64,000 nt of DNA from Flavobacterium faecale (GCF_003076455.1 NZ_CP020918.1:2888001-2952000), one strand, 5' to 3'. Shown: positions 9,656-20,620, counted from the first letter of the stretch. The notes: generated from the sequence alone by a model not told the origin. Program-made: numbers and translations.

Positions 9656-10672
<1,017 letters not shown>

Positions 10673-10695
10673 TCAATTAATAATTAAATAGAAAG

Positions 10696-10729
10696 AATCC
10701 CGTTATTAATTATTAACGGGATTTTTTTA
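10696..10729 (+). terminator. Intrinsic terminator after gapA
   Basis: A 10-bp stem AATCCCGTTA (10696-10705) pairs with 10714-10723, with an 8-nt loop and a T7 run. Confidence 0.9.
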
Positions 10730-10789
10730 TATTTAGACCATAATTAACCTTTACTTTAGGGTATCAAATAACCATAAAAACCAAACAGA

Positions 10790-11644
10790 ATGAGATTATT
10801 AGTAGATAGCGGTTCAACTAAAGCAGATTGGATTGCGATAGATGATAGTGGTAAAGTATTATTTACAACGCAAACTTTAGGTTTAAACCCAGAGGTTTTA
10901 ACCAAAGAGGTAATTATAGAACGTATCAATGATCGTTTTGACCTACAACAAAGTAAAGACGAAGCGACGCATTTGTACTTTTATGGTGCGGGCTGTGGAA
11001 CGGATAAAATGAAAGCAAACCTTACGGTTGTTTTTAAAGAATATTTTTCGAATGCTACTACGGTCGTGGTCGAAGAAGATACCTATGCGGCAGTATATGC
11101 AACTACGCCAAAAAACGAAAAAGCAATTGTTTGTATCCTTGGTACAGGTTCTAATTGTAGTTATTTTGACGGTGAAGTATTACATCAAAAAGTACAATCA
11201 TTGGGATACATAATCATGGATGATTGTAGCGGAAACGTATTTGGAAAAGAATTAATTAGAAAATACTATTTCAATAAAATGCCTCAAGAACTAGCAGTTG
11301 AATTCGAAAAAGAATACAACCTTGAAGCTGATTATTTGAAAAACAAATTATACAAAGAGCCAAATCCTAATGCGTACATGGCAACATTTGCTAAGTTTTT
11401 GATTCAAAATAAGGATAATCCATTTTGCCAAAAGATCATCAAGAAAGGGATGAAATCGTTTGTAAAAAATTATGTGCAACAATTTGACAACTGCAAAGAA
11501 GTTCCGGTACATTTTGTGGGTTCTATTGCTTACTATTTGAGAGAAGAGTTGCAAGTTACCTTTGATAAATACGGTTTACAATTAGGAAATGTATTAAGAC
11601 GACCAATCGATGGTTTGATTGCTTATCATACTGCTAATAAATAA
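10790..11644 (+). CDS. N-acetylglucosamine kinase-like protein (BadF/BadG/BcrA/BcrD ATPase family)
   Basis: A 284-residue ASKHA-fold sugar kinase candidate. The phosphate-1 motif LLVDSGSTKADWIAID is at 3-18, a phosphate-2-like CILGTGSNCSYFDG at about 117-130, MDDCSGNVFGKELI at about 143-156, and a C-terminal VHFVGSIAYY. The family includes N-acetylglucosamine and N-acetylmuramic acid kinases that return cell-wall amino sugars to metabolism. The exact substrate cannot be read from sequence. The stop codon is immediately followed by the ATG of mgsA (no gap), so the two are almost certainly co-translated. Confidence 0.8.
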   Translation: MRLLVDSGSTKADWIAIDDSGKVLFTTQTLGLNPEVLTKEVIIERINDRFDLQQSKDEATHLYFYGAGCGTDKMKANLTVVFKEYFSNATTVVVEEDTYAAVYATTPKNEKAIVCILGTGSNCSYFDGEVLHQKVQSLGYIIMDDCSGNVFGKELIRKYYFNKMPQELAVEFEKEYNLEADYLKNKLYKEPNPNAYMATFAKFLIQNKDNPFCQKIIKKGMKSFVKNYVQQFDNCKEVPVHFVGSIAYYLREELQVTFDKYGLQLGNVLRRPIDGLIAYHTANK

Positions 11645-12037
11645 ATGGGAAAAGCGATGGAAATAGCAATTATAGCTCACGATGGTAAGAAAGTTGATAT
11701 GGTTCAATTCTTGAATAAAAATATTGATATTTTAAATACCGAAAAAATTAAAATTATTGCCACAGGTACAACAGGTGGTAAAGCAGTAAATGCTGGTTTT
11801 AAAGTAAAAAAGATGTTATCTGGCCCAATGGGTGGTGATGCTCAAATTGCCGCTAGAGTAGCAGAAGGGAAGACTAAAATGGTCTTGTTTTTTAAAGATC
11901 CTTTGGCGAGTCATGCACATGAGGTAGACATAAATATGCTCCTACGTGTATGTGATGTACACAATGTGCCTATCGCTACAAACGAAGCCTCGGCACAGTT
12001 GTTACTTAATGCAATTGCTATAACATTGCAATCATAG
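11645..12037 (+). CDS. mgsA: Methylglyoxal synthase
   Basis: Converts dihydroxyacetone phosphate to methylglyoxal and phosphate, a bypass of lower glycolysis. The 130-residue protein shows AHDGKKVDM near the N-terminus, the phosphate-binding GTTGGK, LSGPMGGDAQIAARVAEG and FFKDPL followed by HEVDI, typical of the family. The first ATG abuts the kinase stop. A second ATG four codons later (MEIAIIAHDG) is also a reasonable start. The last 20 bp overlap the convergent ridA gene. Confidence 0.93.
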   Translation: MGKAMEIAIIAHDGKKVDMVQFLNKNIDILNTEKIKIIATGTTGGKAVNAGFKVKKMLSGPMGGDAQIAARVAEGKTKMVLFFKDPLASHAHEVDINMLLRVCDVHNVPIATNEASAQLLLNAIAITLQS

Positions 12038-12398
12038 AAATTTCTACATTTACATTCTTTGGCAAACATGCCACTTGAACCGTTTCACGAGCTGGAGCGG
12101 TTTTTTCGTTTAAATAAGATCCGTAAACGCCGTTAATTGCTGCAAAGTCATTCATATCCATGATAAAAATGGTTGCTTTAACTACGTGCTCAAAGGTCAT
12201 ACCAGCGGTTTCTAGTACTGCTTTCAGGTTTTCCATTACTTGTTTTGTCTCTGCAATGATTGATTCATTAACGAGCTCATTTGTAACGGGATTAATAGCT
12301 ATTTGACCTGAAATATACAATGTGTCGTTTTTTAGGACTGCTTGATTGTACGGTCCAATTGGTGCTGGTGCAGCTTCGGTAAAAATAATTTTTTTCAT
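12018..12398 (-). CDS. ridA: RidA family enamine/imine deaminase
   Basis: A 126-residue YjgF/YER057c/UK114 protein, normal length. Seen: PAPIGPYNQAV near residue 12, LYISGQIAINP, FAAINGVYGSYL, and the conserved arginine in PARETVQVACLP followed by VEISMIA. RidA hydrolyses reactive 2-aminoacrylate and other enamines formed by PLP enzymes such as threonine dehydratase. It lies 159 nt downstream of lptD on the same strand and overlaps the end of mgsA tail to tail by 20 bp. Confidence 0.93.
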   Translation of the reverse strand: MKKIIFTEAAPAPIGPYNQAVLKNDTLYISGQIAINPVTNELVNESIIAETKQVMENLKAVLETAGMTFEHVVKATIFIMDMNDFAAINGVYGSYLNEKTAPARETVQVACLPKNVNVEISMIAML

Positions 12399-12557
12399 CT
12401 GTATGTGTTTTAATATATTATAAGTGTACTTATGGGTACTTTTTTTTTTACAATCGAAACCGGTTTATTGATCTTACATTTATTAATTGAATTTCAATGA
12501 TTATAAAGTAAAACTGCCGTTGTTTGTGTTTTTTAAAAAAGTCAAGCGTAAAAGCTT

Positions 12558-15239
12558 TTATCTTCTTACAGCACTGTTTTTATTCCACTTAACATCACTA
12601 AGAACACCAGATTTGATTCCGATAAAAAAGTTCCAATTGGCGTTAGTTCCAAAGGGTGTCCAGTTAAAACTCATTCTCCAACTTGCTAAGTCACGCTCAA
12701 AACGGAGTTGTGTATAGGTAACTCCTTTTTGTACAAAATCATAACCAGTAGACATTCCGACTTTCCATTTTGGTGTCAAATCGGTATTAGCAGAGATCAT
12801 CACAGAGTTTCCTGTTATGGTTTTTTCTCTATTACTATTTCCATAGGTTAGGGCGTAAGCAAAAGTCATGTCCCAAGGTAAATTAGAGGTAAAAAATTCA
12901 GAAATTTTGTCGTCTCCTTCTTCCTCACTTCCATCAAATTGACTTGGTTGATTGTTACCAAAGCCGTTATTGGTTCCGAATAAATCATCCTCTCGACCTC
13001 CGTTTCGGGTGGTTTGGGAGTTCTTATCTTTCTTATCTTTTTCCTTACTCGAAATAGCGTAGTTTAAGGTCATATTTGCGCTTGTCATTCGAAAAAGACT
13101 TCCGCCGTTATTAACGTTAAAAGTATTTATTCTAGTCCCTGAATTGTCGATGGCATAAGGGTCAAGTGTAGTTGCAAAATTCATGTTCAGTTTGTCTTTG
13201 AACAATTGTGTACCACCGCTCACACGTACAGGTGCCCAAGCGAGCGTTGTTTTCCCATCTGCGTTTAGGTCATAACTCGTTGATACATTTAAGTTATTCA
13301 AAAGCATTATTTTTTTCGCCTCAACTTTCGTACTGTCACTGTCGGTTACTTTCGCTTCAAATGTATTGCTTATCGAGATACCAACATTACTAGCGTTGGT
13401 AAGACCAGGTGATCCGTAAATTCCATTCTCAAAACGTGTGTATTGAGCCATTTTTCCACTTGCATCTGAAGCATAGGTGTCGTAATATTTTTCAAAACTT
13501 GGCGTATAACTGTATGATAACGACGGACGCATTACGTGTCGAATAGATTTTATGCGTTTGTCGTCTCCGAAGTTAAACGTACCATATATTGTTGTTCCCA
13601 AACTTGATGAAAAAGAGTACGTTCTGAAGGCATCGAAACCATTTATAGTTTCTTCTACAACAGCGCTTTTATCGGTGTCATAAAATCTTTTAAGTGTTTG
13701 CAAATACCAAACTTCTTCATAGTTTGCAGTGGTCGTTGCACTAAAGTACTTGAATAATTTAAAGTTGGTACTAATCGGAATCGTATGCTGCGCTCCAATT
13801 TTAGCATCTCTAAACATTTGTGGTTTAAAAAATAACGAATCTGTAGTCGTTACACTATTTCTTCCGTTTAAGTTGTATTGAAAGTTGATGTTTTTAATAA
13901 ACCCTTTTTTAACTTCATCTTTACCTGCAAATGGATAAATTCGATCAACACTTAACTGCAAGGTCGGCAAGGTCATGTCGATAACTTGTGTTTGTGTATT
14001 TTGAGAATGCGTTGCCGATAGTGACATTCGAACCTCAGGAACAGAATTAAATGTTTTCGAATACGATACAGACGAACTCAAAGTATTGTTTAATGTAGAT
14101 CCCACATTGGCCTGATTGATTGATTGTGTAAAATATTTACTACTACCAAGGTTCACAGAGGCTGAAAAACTCGAATTTGGATTTGCTTTTGAATCTCTTG
14201 AATGCGACCACTGAATATTATATATTTTTTGTTTCGAATAATCAGGAAAACCTCTTTCACTTGAAATTAGGTTTTCATATCGAATGTTTACATTTCCGCG
14301 GTAATTGTATCTTTTGGCATAAGCCGATTCAAAACGCATTCCGTAACTACCATTGGTATAATAATCACCCATCACCGTCAAATCATACTGATCACTTAAC
14401 GCAAAATAGTATCCACCGTTTTGCAATGAAAAACCACGGGTATTGGAGTCGTTGTAACTCGGTAGTAAAATACCAGAAACGCTAGTCTCTTTACTCATCG
14501 GAAAATAGGCAAAAGGCATTGCGATCGGTGTAGGGACGTTGGCGATTACCATATGAGTCAAACCTGTAATTACTTTTTTTCCGGGTATAAATTTCACTTT
14601 ACTAGTTTGGAAATAGTATTCAGGATTGTCTACGTTTGTAGAGGTTGTGAAGCGTGCATTTTTTAGAAAATAAACAGAATCGTTTTCCTTCTTAGTAACT
14701 TGCGCTTTTACTTTAAATTCGCCTTGATCGGTTCTTGAGTTCCAAATTAAAGCCTTTTTTGTTTTAAAATTGAAGCGAATAGAATCGGGCTCAATAACAT
14801 TTGATCCCTGTTTGAAATTAGGGTATTGCGTTAGTTTACCGGTTGAATCTTTGATTCGTCCCGCATATACTTCATTCTTTTCGTAATCAAGTATAATGAT
14901 TCCAGCTTTTAACTCAATGTCTTTGTAGTATAATTCAGCTTTATCGTATAGTGTTATGTGCTTTTTCTTTTGGTCAATACGCGAATATTGATCTGCTTTA
15001 TAGACCACTTTACCCTCAAGTATATTCTTGTTTGATTTTAAACTGTCTTTCTTTATAATAGTATCACCAACTTTCTTTAAGGTTTTAGTCTCGTTGATTG
15101 GACTAACTATTGGCTTATCTACTTGTTTTTGAGCGGGTATAGCGCTTGGCTTTTTCTTTAAGTCTTGTGAATATACACTGCTACATCCTAGACTTAGGAG
15201 AAACGATAGTAAAACGATATTAAATAAGTTTGTCTGCAA
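12558..15239 (-). CDS. lptD: LptD-like LPS-assembly outer membrane protein
   Basis: An 893-residue outer membrane protein. An N-terminal hydrophobic export signal is at about 1-24 and a low-complexity KTLKK region follows. An OstA/LptA-like beta-jellyroll is at about 75-220 (repeated short strands such as AELYYKDIELKAG and NEVYAGRIKDSTG). A long C-terminal region with alternating aromatic strands is typical of the LptD barrel. LptD inserts LPS into the outer leaflet. Cysteines are almost absent, so the enterobacterial disulphide scheme does not apply. The start is a TTG at 15239; upstream, an in-frame TAA near 15269 limits extension. Divergent from the amidase gene. Confidence 0.85.
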   Translation of the reverse strand: MQTNLFNIVLLSFLLSLGCSSVYSQDLKKKPSAIPAQKQVDKPIVSPINETKTLKKVGDTIIKKDSLKSNKNILEGKVVYKADQYSRIDQKKKHITLYDKAELYYKDIELKAGIIILDYEKNEVYAGRIKDSTGKLTQYPNFKQGSNVIEPDSIRFNFKTKKALIWNSRTDQGEFKVKAQVTKKENDSVYFLKNARFTTSTNVDNPEYYFQTSKVKFIPGKKVITGLTHMVIANVPTPIAMPFAYFPMSKETSVSGILLPSYNDSNTRGFSLQNGGYYFALSDQYDLTVMGDYYTNGSYGMRFESAYAKRYNYRGNVNIRYENLISSERGFPDYSKQKIYNIQWSHSRDSKANPNSSFSASVNLGSSKYFTQSINQANVGSTLNNTLSSSVSYSKTFNSVPEVRMSLSATHSQNTQTQVIDMTLPTLQLSVDRIYPFAGKDEVKKGFIKNINFQYNLNGRNSVTTTDSLFFKPQMFRDAKIGAQHTIPISTNFKLFKYFSATTTANYEEVWYLQTLKRFYDTDKSAVVEETINGFDAFRTYSFSSSLGTTIYGTFNFGDDKRIKSIRHVMRPSLSYSYTPSFEKYYDTYASDASGKMAQYTRFENGIYGSPGLTNASNVGISISNTFEAKVTDSDSTKVEAKKIMLLNNLNVSTSYDLNADGKTTLAWAPVRVSGGTQLFKDKLNMNFATTLDPYAIDNSGTRINTFNVNNGGSLFRMTSANMTLNYAISSKEKDKKDKNSQTTRNGGREDDLFGTNNGFGNNQPSQFDGSEEEGDDKISEFFTSNLPWDMTFAYALTYGNSNREKTITGNSVMISANTDLTPKWKVGMSTGYDFVQKGVTYTQLRFERDLASWRMSFNWTPFGTNANWNFFIGIKSGVLSDVKWNKNSAVRR

Positions 15240-15375
15240 AGGTTTAAATACTATTTTTGTAAAAAATTATGGCTCGCTATTTGAAGTGGCAAACTTACAT
15301 ATTATTTTTTGCCAAAAATAATCAAATGCCCAATTTATAGCGATAGCTTTTTAATTAAATTAACTATATATAAGG

Positions 15376-16518
15376 ATGTATACTTTCAAAAATATTAAAG
15401 TAATTTTTACTTTTCTGACAATTATAAGTTCACTAGCCACATTTAGTCAATCCGGAGTATTTAAGGTCACCTTAGATGCAGGACACGGAGCACACGATTT
15501 TGGTGCCGTGTACAGCGGTCATGTGGAGAAAAATATTGCACTAGCAATTGTGTTGAAAGTGGGTAAAATGCTTGAAACTTATCCCAAAATAGATGTCAAT
15601 TATACTCGTAAGACAGATGTTTTTATTGATTTGGTCGAAAGAGCAAATATTGCCAATAGAGATAATGCCAGTATTTTTGTTTCTATTCACTGTAATGCCA
15701 ATAAAAACACCTCTGCAGATGGAACGGAGACTTATGTAATGGGTATGAATAAAATTGCATCCAATCTAGAGGCTGCAAAAAAGGAGAACTCGGTTATTAC
15801 GCTTGAGAAAGATTATAAACGAAAATACGAAGGATTTGATCCCAACTCACCTGAAACCATGATTGGTATGAAGTTGATGCAGGAAGAATACTTAGAAAAT
15901 AGTATTTCCTTGGCTAGTAAAGTAGAAGATGAATTTGAAAAGTTAGGTAAGAAAATTAGAGGAGGAGGAGTAAAGCAAGCCCCTTTTATGGTATTGCATA
16001 AAGCCTATATGCCAAGGGTTTTGATTGAAACTGGTTTTATTTCTAATCCTACTGAGGGAGCTTTATTGGATTCTGAAAATGGACAGTTAGAAGTGGCACG
16101 TGCCATTACTAATGCTATAATGAGATATAAAAATGAATATTATGGATCTGCAAATGAGGTAGAGCCAGTAAGAGTGGCTCCAAAACCAGTGGTAAAGGAT
16201 TCTACTCCTTCAAAAAGTACAGTTGACTCGGTTAAGGCGATTACTAATGCAACTTCCGCAACTGGGGATACCGTTTTCAAAATTCAAATTACTGCGATCA
16301 GTAAAAAATTATCATTGACACCTAAAAATTTTAAAGGATTAAATTCGTTGTCTGTGGACTACGATAATAATTTATACCGTTATATGTATGGTAAAACCAG
16401 TGACTATAACGAAGCCAAAAAGCTATTGGAAGAAGCAAAAGCTAAGGGGTATGAATTTGCTTTTATCACTGCATTTGTCGGAGGTAAAAAAGTGAGCGTT
16501 CAAGACGCTATCAAATAA
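15376..16518 (+). CDS. N-acetylmuramoyl-L-alanine amidase (Amidase_3) with C-terminal SPOR-like region
   Basis: Cleaves the amide between MurNAc and the stem peptide of peptidoglycan. A signal peptide occupies about 1-25. The Amidase_3 zinc site shows LDAGHGAHDFGA (about 34-45), a glutamate after the second segment, SIHCNAN (about 112-118) and LIETGFISN with the catalytic glutamate. Residues about 298-380 (FKIQITAIS, then KLLEEAKAKGYEFAFITAF) look like a SPOR-type domain that binds denuded glycans at the septum. mlaD follows 50 nt downstream. Confidence 0.9.
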   Translation: MYTFKNIKVIFTFLTIISSLATFSQSGVFKVTLDAGHGAHDFGAVYSGHVEKNIALAIVLKVGKMLETYPKIDVNYTRKTDVFIDLVERANIANRDNASIFVSIHCNANKNTSADGTETYVMGMNKIASNLEAAKKENSVITLEKDYKRKYEGFDPNSPETMIGMKLMQEEYLENSISLASKVEDEFEKLGKKIRGGGVKQAPFMVLHKAYMPRVLIETGFISNPTEGALLDSENGQLEVARAITNAIMRYKNEYYGSANEVEPVRVAPKPVVKDSTPSKSTVDSVKAITNATSATGDTVFKIQITAISKKLSLTPKNFKGLNSLSVDYDNNLYRYMYGKTSDYNEAKKLLEEAKAKGYEFAFITAFVGGKKVSVQDAIK

Positions 16519-16568
16519 AGATTGATTCTAAAGTTTTTATATTAAATTTACAATAAAATACATATATT

Positions 16569-17528
16569 TTGAAATTAACGAGAGAGATCAAAACGGCAAT
16601 CCTAGTTATTGCTTCTATACTTTTATTCATTTGGGGTTATAGTTTCTTAAAAGGAAGAGACTTATTTACTAGTTATAAAACTTTTTATGTAGAGTACGAT
16701 AATGTTGAAGGTCTTGCAGCATCGGCACCTGTAACATTGAATGGTTTGGTAATTGGAAAATTAAACGGAATCACGATTAGCGAAACTACTGGTAAATTAA
16801 TGGTGGAGATGCGTGTGAAGACTGATTTTCCGATTTCAAAAGCTAGTAAAGCAATTATCTACGAACCTGGTTTTATTGGTGGTAAGCAAATTGCTATTGA
16901 ACCAAATTTTGAAGACAAACAACTAGCTGAATCTGGAGATAAATTAAACGGAAATGTGCGTCCAGGTTTAACTCAAAAATTAGGTGAACAATTGGTACCA
17001 TTACAAGCAAAGGTGGAGAAATTAATCACAAATGCAGATCAATTAATTACAGGAATCAACACGGTCCTAGATCAAAAAGCACAACAAGATTTAAAAAAGA
17101 GTTTGGCAGAGTTGAGTCAAACCATGGAACAATTTCATAAAGCGTCTACTAGTGTAAACGGTATGCTTGATGATAATAAAGGACAGATTAAAGGAATGGT
17201 GGCTAACTTCAATAAAGTTTCGGGTGATTTTTCTAAAATTTCAGACTCGATCAACAAAGCTAATGTAGGGAAAACAATTCGTACCTTAAATGCAACTTTA
17301 GGAAAAGTAAACGGGATAATGGCTGGTATTGAATCTGGAAAAGGAACGATGGGCAAGTTGATGAAAGATGATGCTCTGTATAATAACTTTACCAAAACCT
17401 CAAAAGAACTTGAACTCTTATTGCAAGATGTACGTCTATATCCTACACGTTACATAAACGTTTCCGTTTTTGGTAAAAAGAACAAACCATACAAAGGTCC
17501 TGAAAATGATACCATTTCTATAAAATAA
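16569..17528 (+). CDS. MlaD family (MCE domain) lipid-transport protein
   Basis: A 319-residue protein with a single N-terminal membrane anchor (AILVIASILLFIWGYSFL, about 10-27). An MCE domain follows at about 36-115 (FYVEYDNVEGL, GFIGGKQIAIEP), then a long helical coiled-coil tail (about 130-290), the architecture of the MlaD/TTL substrate-binding subunit of phospholipid ABC transporters. It begins with TTG at 16569. No MlaE or MlaF partner gene is adjacent here, so the permease and ATPase would have to lie elsewhere. It is followed by a terminator. Confidence 0.88.
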   Translation: MKLTREIKTAILVIASILLFIWGYSFLKGRDLFTSYKTFYVEYDNVEGLAASAPVTLNGLVIGKLNGITISETTGKLMVEMRVKTDFPISKASKAIIYEPGFIGGKQIAIEPNFEDKQLAESGDKLNGNVRPGLTQKLGEQLVPLQAKVEKLITNADQLITGINTVLDQKAQQDLKKSLAELSQTMEQFHKASTSVNGMLDDNKGQIKGMVANFNKVSGDFSKISDSINKANVGKTIRTLNATLGKVNGIMAGIESGKGTMGKLMKDDALYNNFTKTSKELELLLQDVRLYPTRYINVSVFGKKNKPYKGPENDTISIK

Positions 17529-17634
17529 TAGCATATTGCTAAAAAAATAGGCGAAAAATTATATTTTACATTATTATTGTAAAATATATTTAACGATATT
17601 TACAATTCAAATTTTTAAAAAGTCAATTCAGACT

Positions 17635-17678
17635 GCACTAAGCGCAACTTTTTGAAGGTAGTTGTAGTGCTTTTTTTG
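17635..17678 (+). terminator. Intrinsic terminator after mlaD
   Basis: GCACTA (17635-17640) pairs with 17665-17670 and CAACT (17645-17649) with 17660-17664, with a 4-nt bulge between. A T7 run follows. Confidence 0.8.
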
Positions 17679-17725
17679 GGCACTTTATGTGATCTGATTT
17701 TGATGAAAACAATAAACAATAGTAT

Positions 17726-19033
17726 ATGGATTATTTAGATAATTTGTTATTTGCCATTTTATTAATCGGTAGTTTTGGTTACTTTTTTTCGAACATTACA
17801 AAAATCAAACGAAATATCAACTTAGGTATTGATGTTGACCGTACCGACAACCCCAAAGCACGTTGGACAAATATGGCGATGATTGCCTTAGGTCAATCAA
17901 AGATGGTCAAGAGGCCCGTAGCTGGTATTTTGCACATTATTGTATATGTTGGTTTTGTAATCATTAATATTGAAATGCTCGAAATCATTATCGATGGTCT
18001 GTTCGGTACGCACAGAGTATTTTCGGTTATCGGTTCGTTGTATGGTGTTTTAATTGGTTCTTTTGAAATCCTTGCCTTTTTGGTTTTGGTTGCTGTAATC
18101 GTTTTTTGGATACGTAGAAACGGAATCAAACTAAAACGTTTTATCAATCCAGATCTAAATGGTTTTGCAAAAAATGATGCAAATTATATCTTGTATTTCG
18201 AAATGGTATTAATGACACTTTTCTTGGTCATGAATGCTACAGATAGTCATTTTCAAATGAGCAATTCTGGAAACGTAATTTCGCAATTTATTGCACCTTT
18301 ATTTTCGGGCGTATCTCCAGAATCTTTGGAAATGATCGAAAGAACTGCGTGGTGGTTGCATATTTCGGGAATTTTAGTATTCTTGAATTACCTTTATTTC
18401 TCAAAGCACCTTCATATTCTATTGGCTTTTCCTAATACGTATTTTGCAGACTTAAATCCATTAGGACAGTTAAGTAATCTTGAAGCGGTTACTAAAGAAG
18501 TAAAACTAATGATGGATCCAAATGCAGATCCATTTGCAGCGCCTGCACCTGCAGAAGGTGAAGTGCCTGCTAAGTTTGGTGCTAGTGACGTGCAAGATCT
18601 TAATTGGGTACAATTGCTAAATGCGTATACTTGTACAGAATGTGGTCGTTGTACTTCGTCATGTCCAGCCAATCAAACAGGAAAGAAATTGTCTCCTCGT
18701 AAAATCATGATGGATACGAGAGATCGTTTGGAAGAAGTAGGTAAAAATATTGATGCCAACAAAGGAATCTTCATTCCAGATAACAAAACATTATTAAACG
18801 ATTACATCACTCCAGAAGAGTTGTGGGCATGTACATCATGTAACGCTTGTGTGGAAGAATGTCCGGTAAATATAAGTCCGCTTTCTATCATTATGGATAT
18901 GCGTCGCTACTTGGTGATGGAGCAAAGTGCCGCACCAATGCCATTGAACGCAATGATGACCAATGTAGAAAATAATGGAGCTCCTTGGCAGTACAACCAA
19001 CAAGATCGTTTGAACTGGAAAAATGAAGAATAA
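17726..19033 (+). CDS. Membrane (Fe-S)-binding oxidoreductase subunit, HdrC/nitrate-reductase-gamma-like
   Basis: A 435-residue protein. Several membrane helices (about 5-25, 75-130, 150-175, 210-240) carry spaced histidines suited to haem b or quinone chemistry. A soluble region follows with two 4Fe-4S ligand sets, CTECGRCTSSCP (about 304-315) and CTSCNACVEECP (about 372-383). This resembles HdrC-like subunits of membrane electron-transfer complexes. The CCG-domain partner follows 124 nt downstream, so both probably form one complex taking electrons from or giving them to the quinone pool. The physiological donor is unknown. Confidence 0.85.
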   Translation: MDYLDNLLFAILLIGSFGYFFSNITKIKRNINLGIDVDRTDNPKARWTNMAMIALGQSKMVKRPVAGILHIIVYVGFVIINIEMLEIIIDGLFGTHRVFSVIGSLYGVLIGSFEILAFLVLVAVIVFWIRRNGIKLKRFINPDLNGFAKNDANYILYFEMVLMTLFLVMNATDSHFQMSNSGNVISQFIAPLFSGVSPESLEMIERTAWWLHISGILVFLNYLYFSKHLHILLAFPNTYFADLNPLGQLSNLEAVTKEVKLMMDPNADPFAAPAPAEGEVPAKFGASDVQDLNWVQLLNAYTCTECGRCTSSCPANQTGKKLSPRKIMMDTRDRLEEVGKNIDANKGIFIPDNKTLLNDYITPEELWACTSCNACVEECPVNISPLSIIMDMRRYLVMEQSAAPMPLNAMMTNVENNGAPWQYNQQDRLNWKNEE

Positions 19034-19157
19034 TTTCTAAGGATTCGTTTTTTATTCGAAAGAAAAATAAAAAGTAGGAAAGCACAAGAAGGAGTTGCTT
19101 TCTTTTAAAATAACAAAGTGAAACCGTAAGCGGTTAAACCATATAAAAATTATAAAG

Positions 19158-19949
19158 ATGTCTGAAAATTTAATCGTTCCTACAATGGCAGAAATGCTAG
19201 CACAAGGAAAACAACCAGAGGTTTTATTTTGGGTAGGATGTGCCGGAAGTTTTGATGATAGAGCAAAAAAAATAACCAAAGCATTTGTACGTATTCTTAA
19301 TCGTGCCAATGTACCTTTTGCGGTATTAGGTACCGAGGAAAGTTGTACTGGTGATCCAGCTAAAAGAGCAGGAAATGAGTTTTTGTTTCAAATGCAAGCC
19401 ATGATGAATATCGAAGTGCTTAATGCGTATGAAGCTAAAAAAATTGTTACGGCTTGCCCTCACTGTTTCAATACATTGAAAAATGAATATCCAGAATTAG
19501 GTGGACAATATGAAGTGGTACATCATACAGAGTTTCTAAAATCATTATTGGATGATGGACGCTTGACAATCGAAGGTGGACAATTCAAAGGAAAAAGAAT
19601 TACTTTTCATGATCCTTGTTACTTGGGTAGAGCCAACAAAATTTATGAAGCTCCAAGAGATTTAATTGCAAAATTAGACTCAGAGTTAGTGGAGATGAAA
19701 CGTTCTCGTGCAAATGGATTGTGTTGTGGTGCTGGTGGAGCACAAATGTTTAAAGATGCAGAACCAGGTAATAAAGAGGTAAATGTTTTGCGTACTGAAG
19801 ATGCACTAGAAACAACACCAGAAATTATTGCAACAGGATGCCCATTTTGTAACACCATGATGACTGACGGAATCAAGAACAAAGAAAAAGAAGGTGAAGT
19901 AAAAGTGATGGATATTGCAGAATTAATTGCAAACGCTCAGGACTTGTAA
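19158..19949 (+). CDS. CCG-domain (HdrB-like) Fe-S protein
   Basis: A 263-residue soluble protein with two cysteine-rich CCG (DUF224) modules. Seen: WVGCAGSFD, ESCTGDPA, TACPHCFNTLKNE, FHDPCYLGR, GLCCGAGGAQMF and TGCPFCNTMM. CCG modules hold non-cubane 4Fe-4S clusters in HdrB, GlpC and LutA. Paired with the membrane Fe-S protein upstream, it is likely the catalytic or terminal electron-transfer subunit. The 124-nt gap between the genes contains small hairpins (for example AACCG-TAAG-CGGTT at 19122-19135) but no clear terminator. Confidence 0.87.
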   Translation: MSENLIVPTMAEMLAQGKQPEVLFWVGCAGSFDDRAKKITKAFVRILNRANVPFAVLGTEESCTGDPAKRAGNEFLFQMQAMMNIEVLNAYEAKKIVTACPHCFNTLKNEYPELGGQYEVVHHTEFLKSLLDDGRLTIEGGQFKGKRITFHDPCYLGRANKIYEAPRDLIAKLDSELVEMKRSRANGLCCGAGGAQMFKDAEPGNKEVNVLRTEDALETTPEIIATGCPFCNTMMTDGIKNKEKEGEVKVMDIAELIANAQDL

Positions 19950-20114
19950 ATTTGTTTTTTGAAATTTAAATTAAGTCTTCGATATTTTTTTCGAACAAAA
20001 TAAAAAGTGAGAGTGCAAGATTATCCTTTAAGTGTAAATCTTAAATTTTTCATTAGAGAAATTAGAAGCTCGCAAATAAGTGATAAATTTGCAATCTAAA
20101 ATATATATAAAACC

Positions 20115-20597
20115 ATGTACGTACCTTTTGAAAATTTACCCGAAGAATCTAGAATATGGATTTACCAATCCAACAGAAAATTTTCGGATGTAGAAATGGC
20201 AGCTATCGAAACTGATTTGCAGGCTTTTTTAGAAAACTGGGCTGCTCATGGCACAAGCTTAGAATCCTCTTACCAATTGAGATACAATCGTTTTATAATT
20301 TTGGCAGTAAACCAAGATGTTCAAGCTGCAACAGGTTGTTCAATTGATTCATCAGTGGAATTTATCCAATCGTTGGAACAAAAATATAGTGTTGATTTGT
20401 TAGACAAAATGAACGTTACTTTCAAACAAGGAGAACATATTGCACACAAACCACTTATTGATTTTAAAAAAATGGTCAAAGACAAGTCGGTTACAGAGAA
20501 TACAATTGTTTTTAATAACTTAATTAACAACGTACAAGAATTTAACGAGTCTTGGGAAGTTGAAGCTGCAGACAGTTGGCACAGTCGTTTCTTTTAA
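20115..20597 (+). CDS. Conserved flavobacterial protein of unknown function (database name ABC transporter ATPase is unsupported)
   Basis: A 160-residue soluble protein starting MYVPFENLPEESRIWIYQSNR. As I recall, homologues in Flavobacteriia are often labelled ABC transporter ATPase. No Walker A, signature or Walker B motif is visible and the protein is too short for an ATPase domain. It contains a lone CSIDSS stretch and many acidic residues. A TAAATTTG minus-7-like element lies at 20084-20091. It ends in a strong terminator. Position after the Fe-S pair may or may not be functional. Confidence 0.75.
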   Translation: MYVPFENLPEESRIWIYQSNRKFSDVEMAAIETDLQAFLENWAAHGTSLESSYQLRYNRFIILAVNQDVQAATGCSIDSSVEFIQSLEQKYSVDLLDKMNVTFKQGEHIAHKPLIDFKKMVKDKSVTENTIVFNNLINNVQEFNESWEVEAADSWHSRFF

Positions 20598-20620
20598 TAG
20601 AAACTTGATTTATAAAACAA

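Noticed and set aside
19079..19135. Small hairpins between the two Fe-S protein genes as a terminator
   Set aside because: Stems are only 5-6 bp and no T-run follows; the genes are more likely one transcript.
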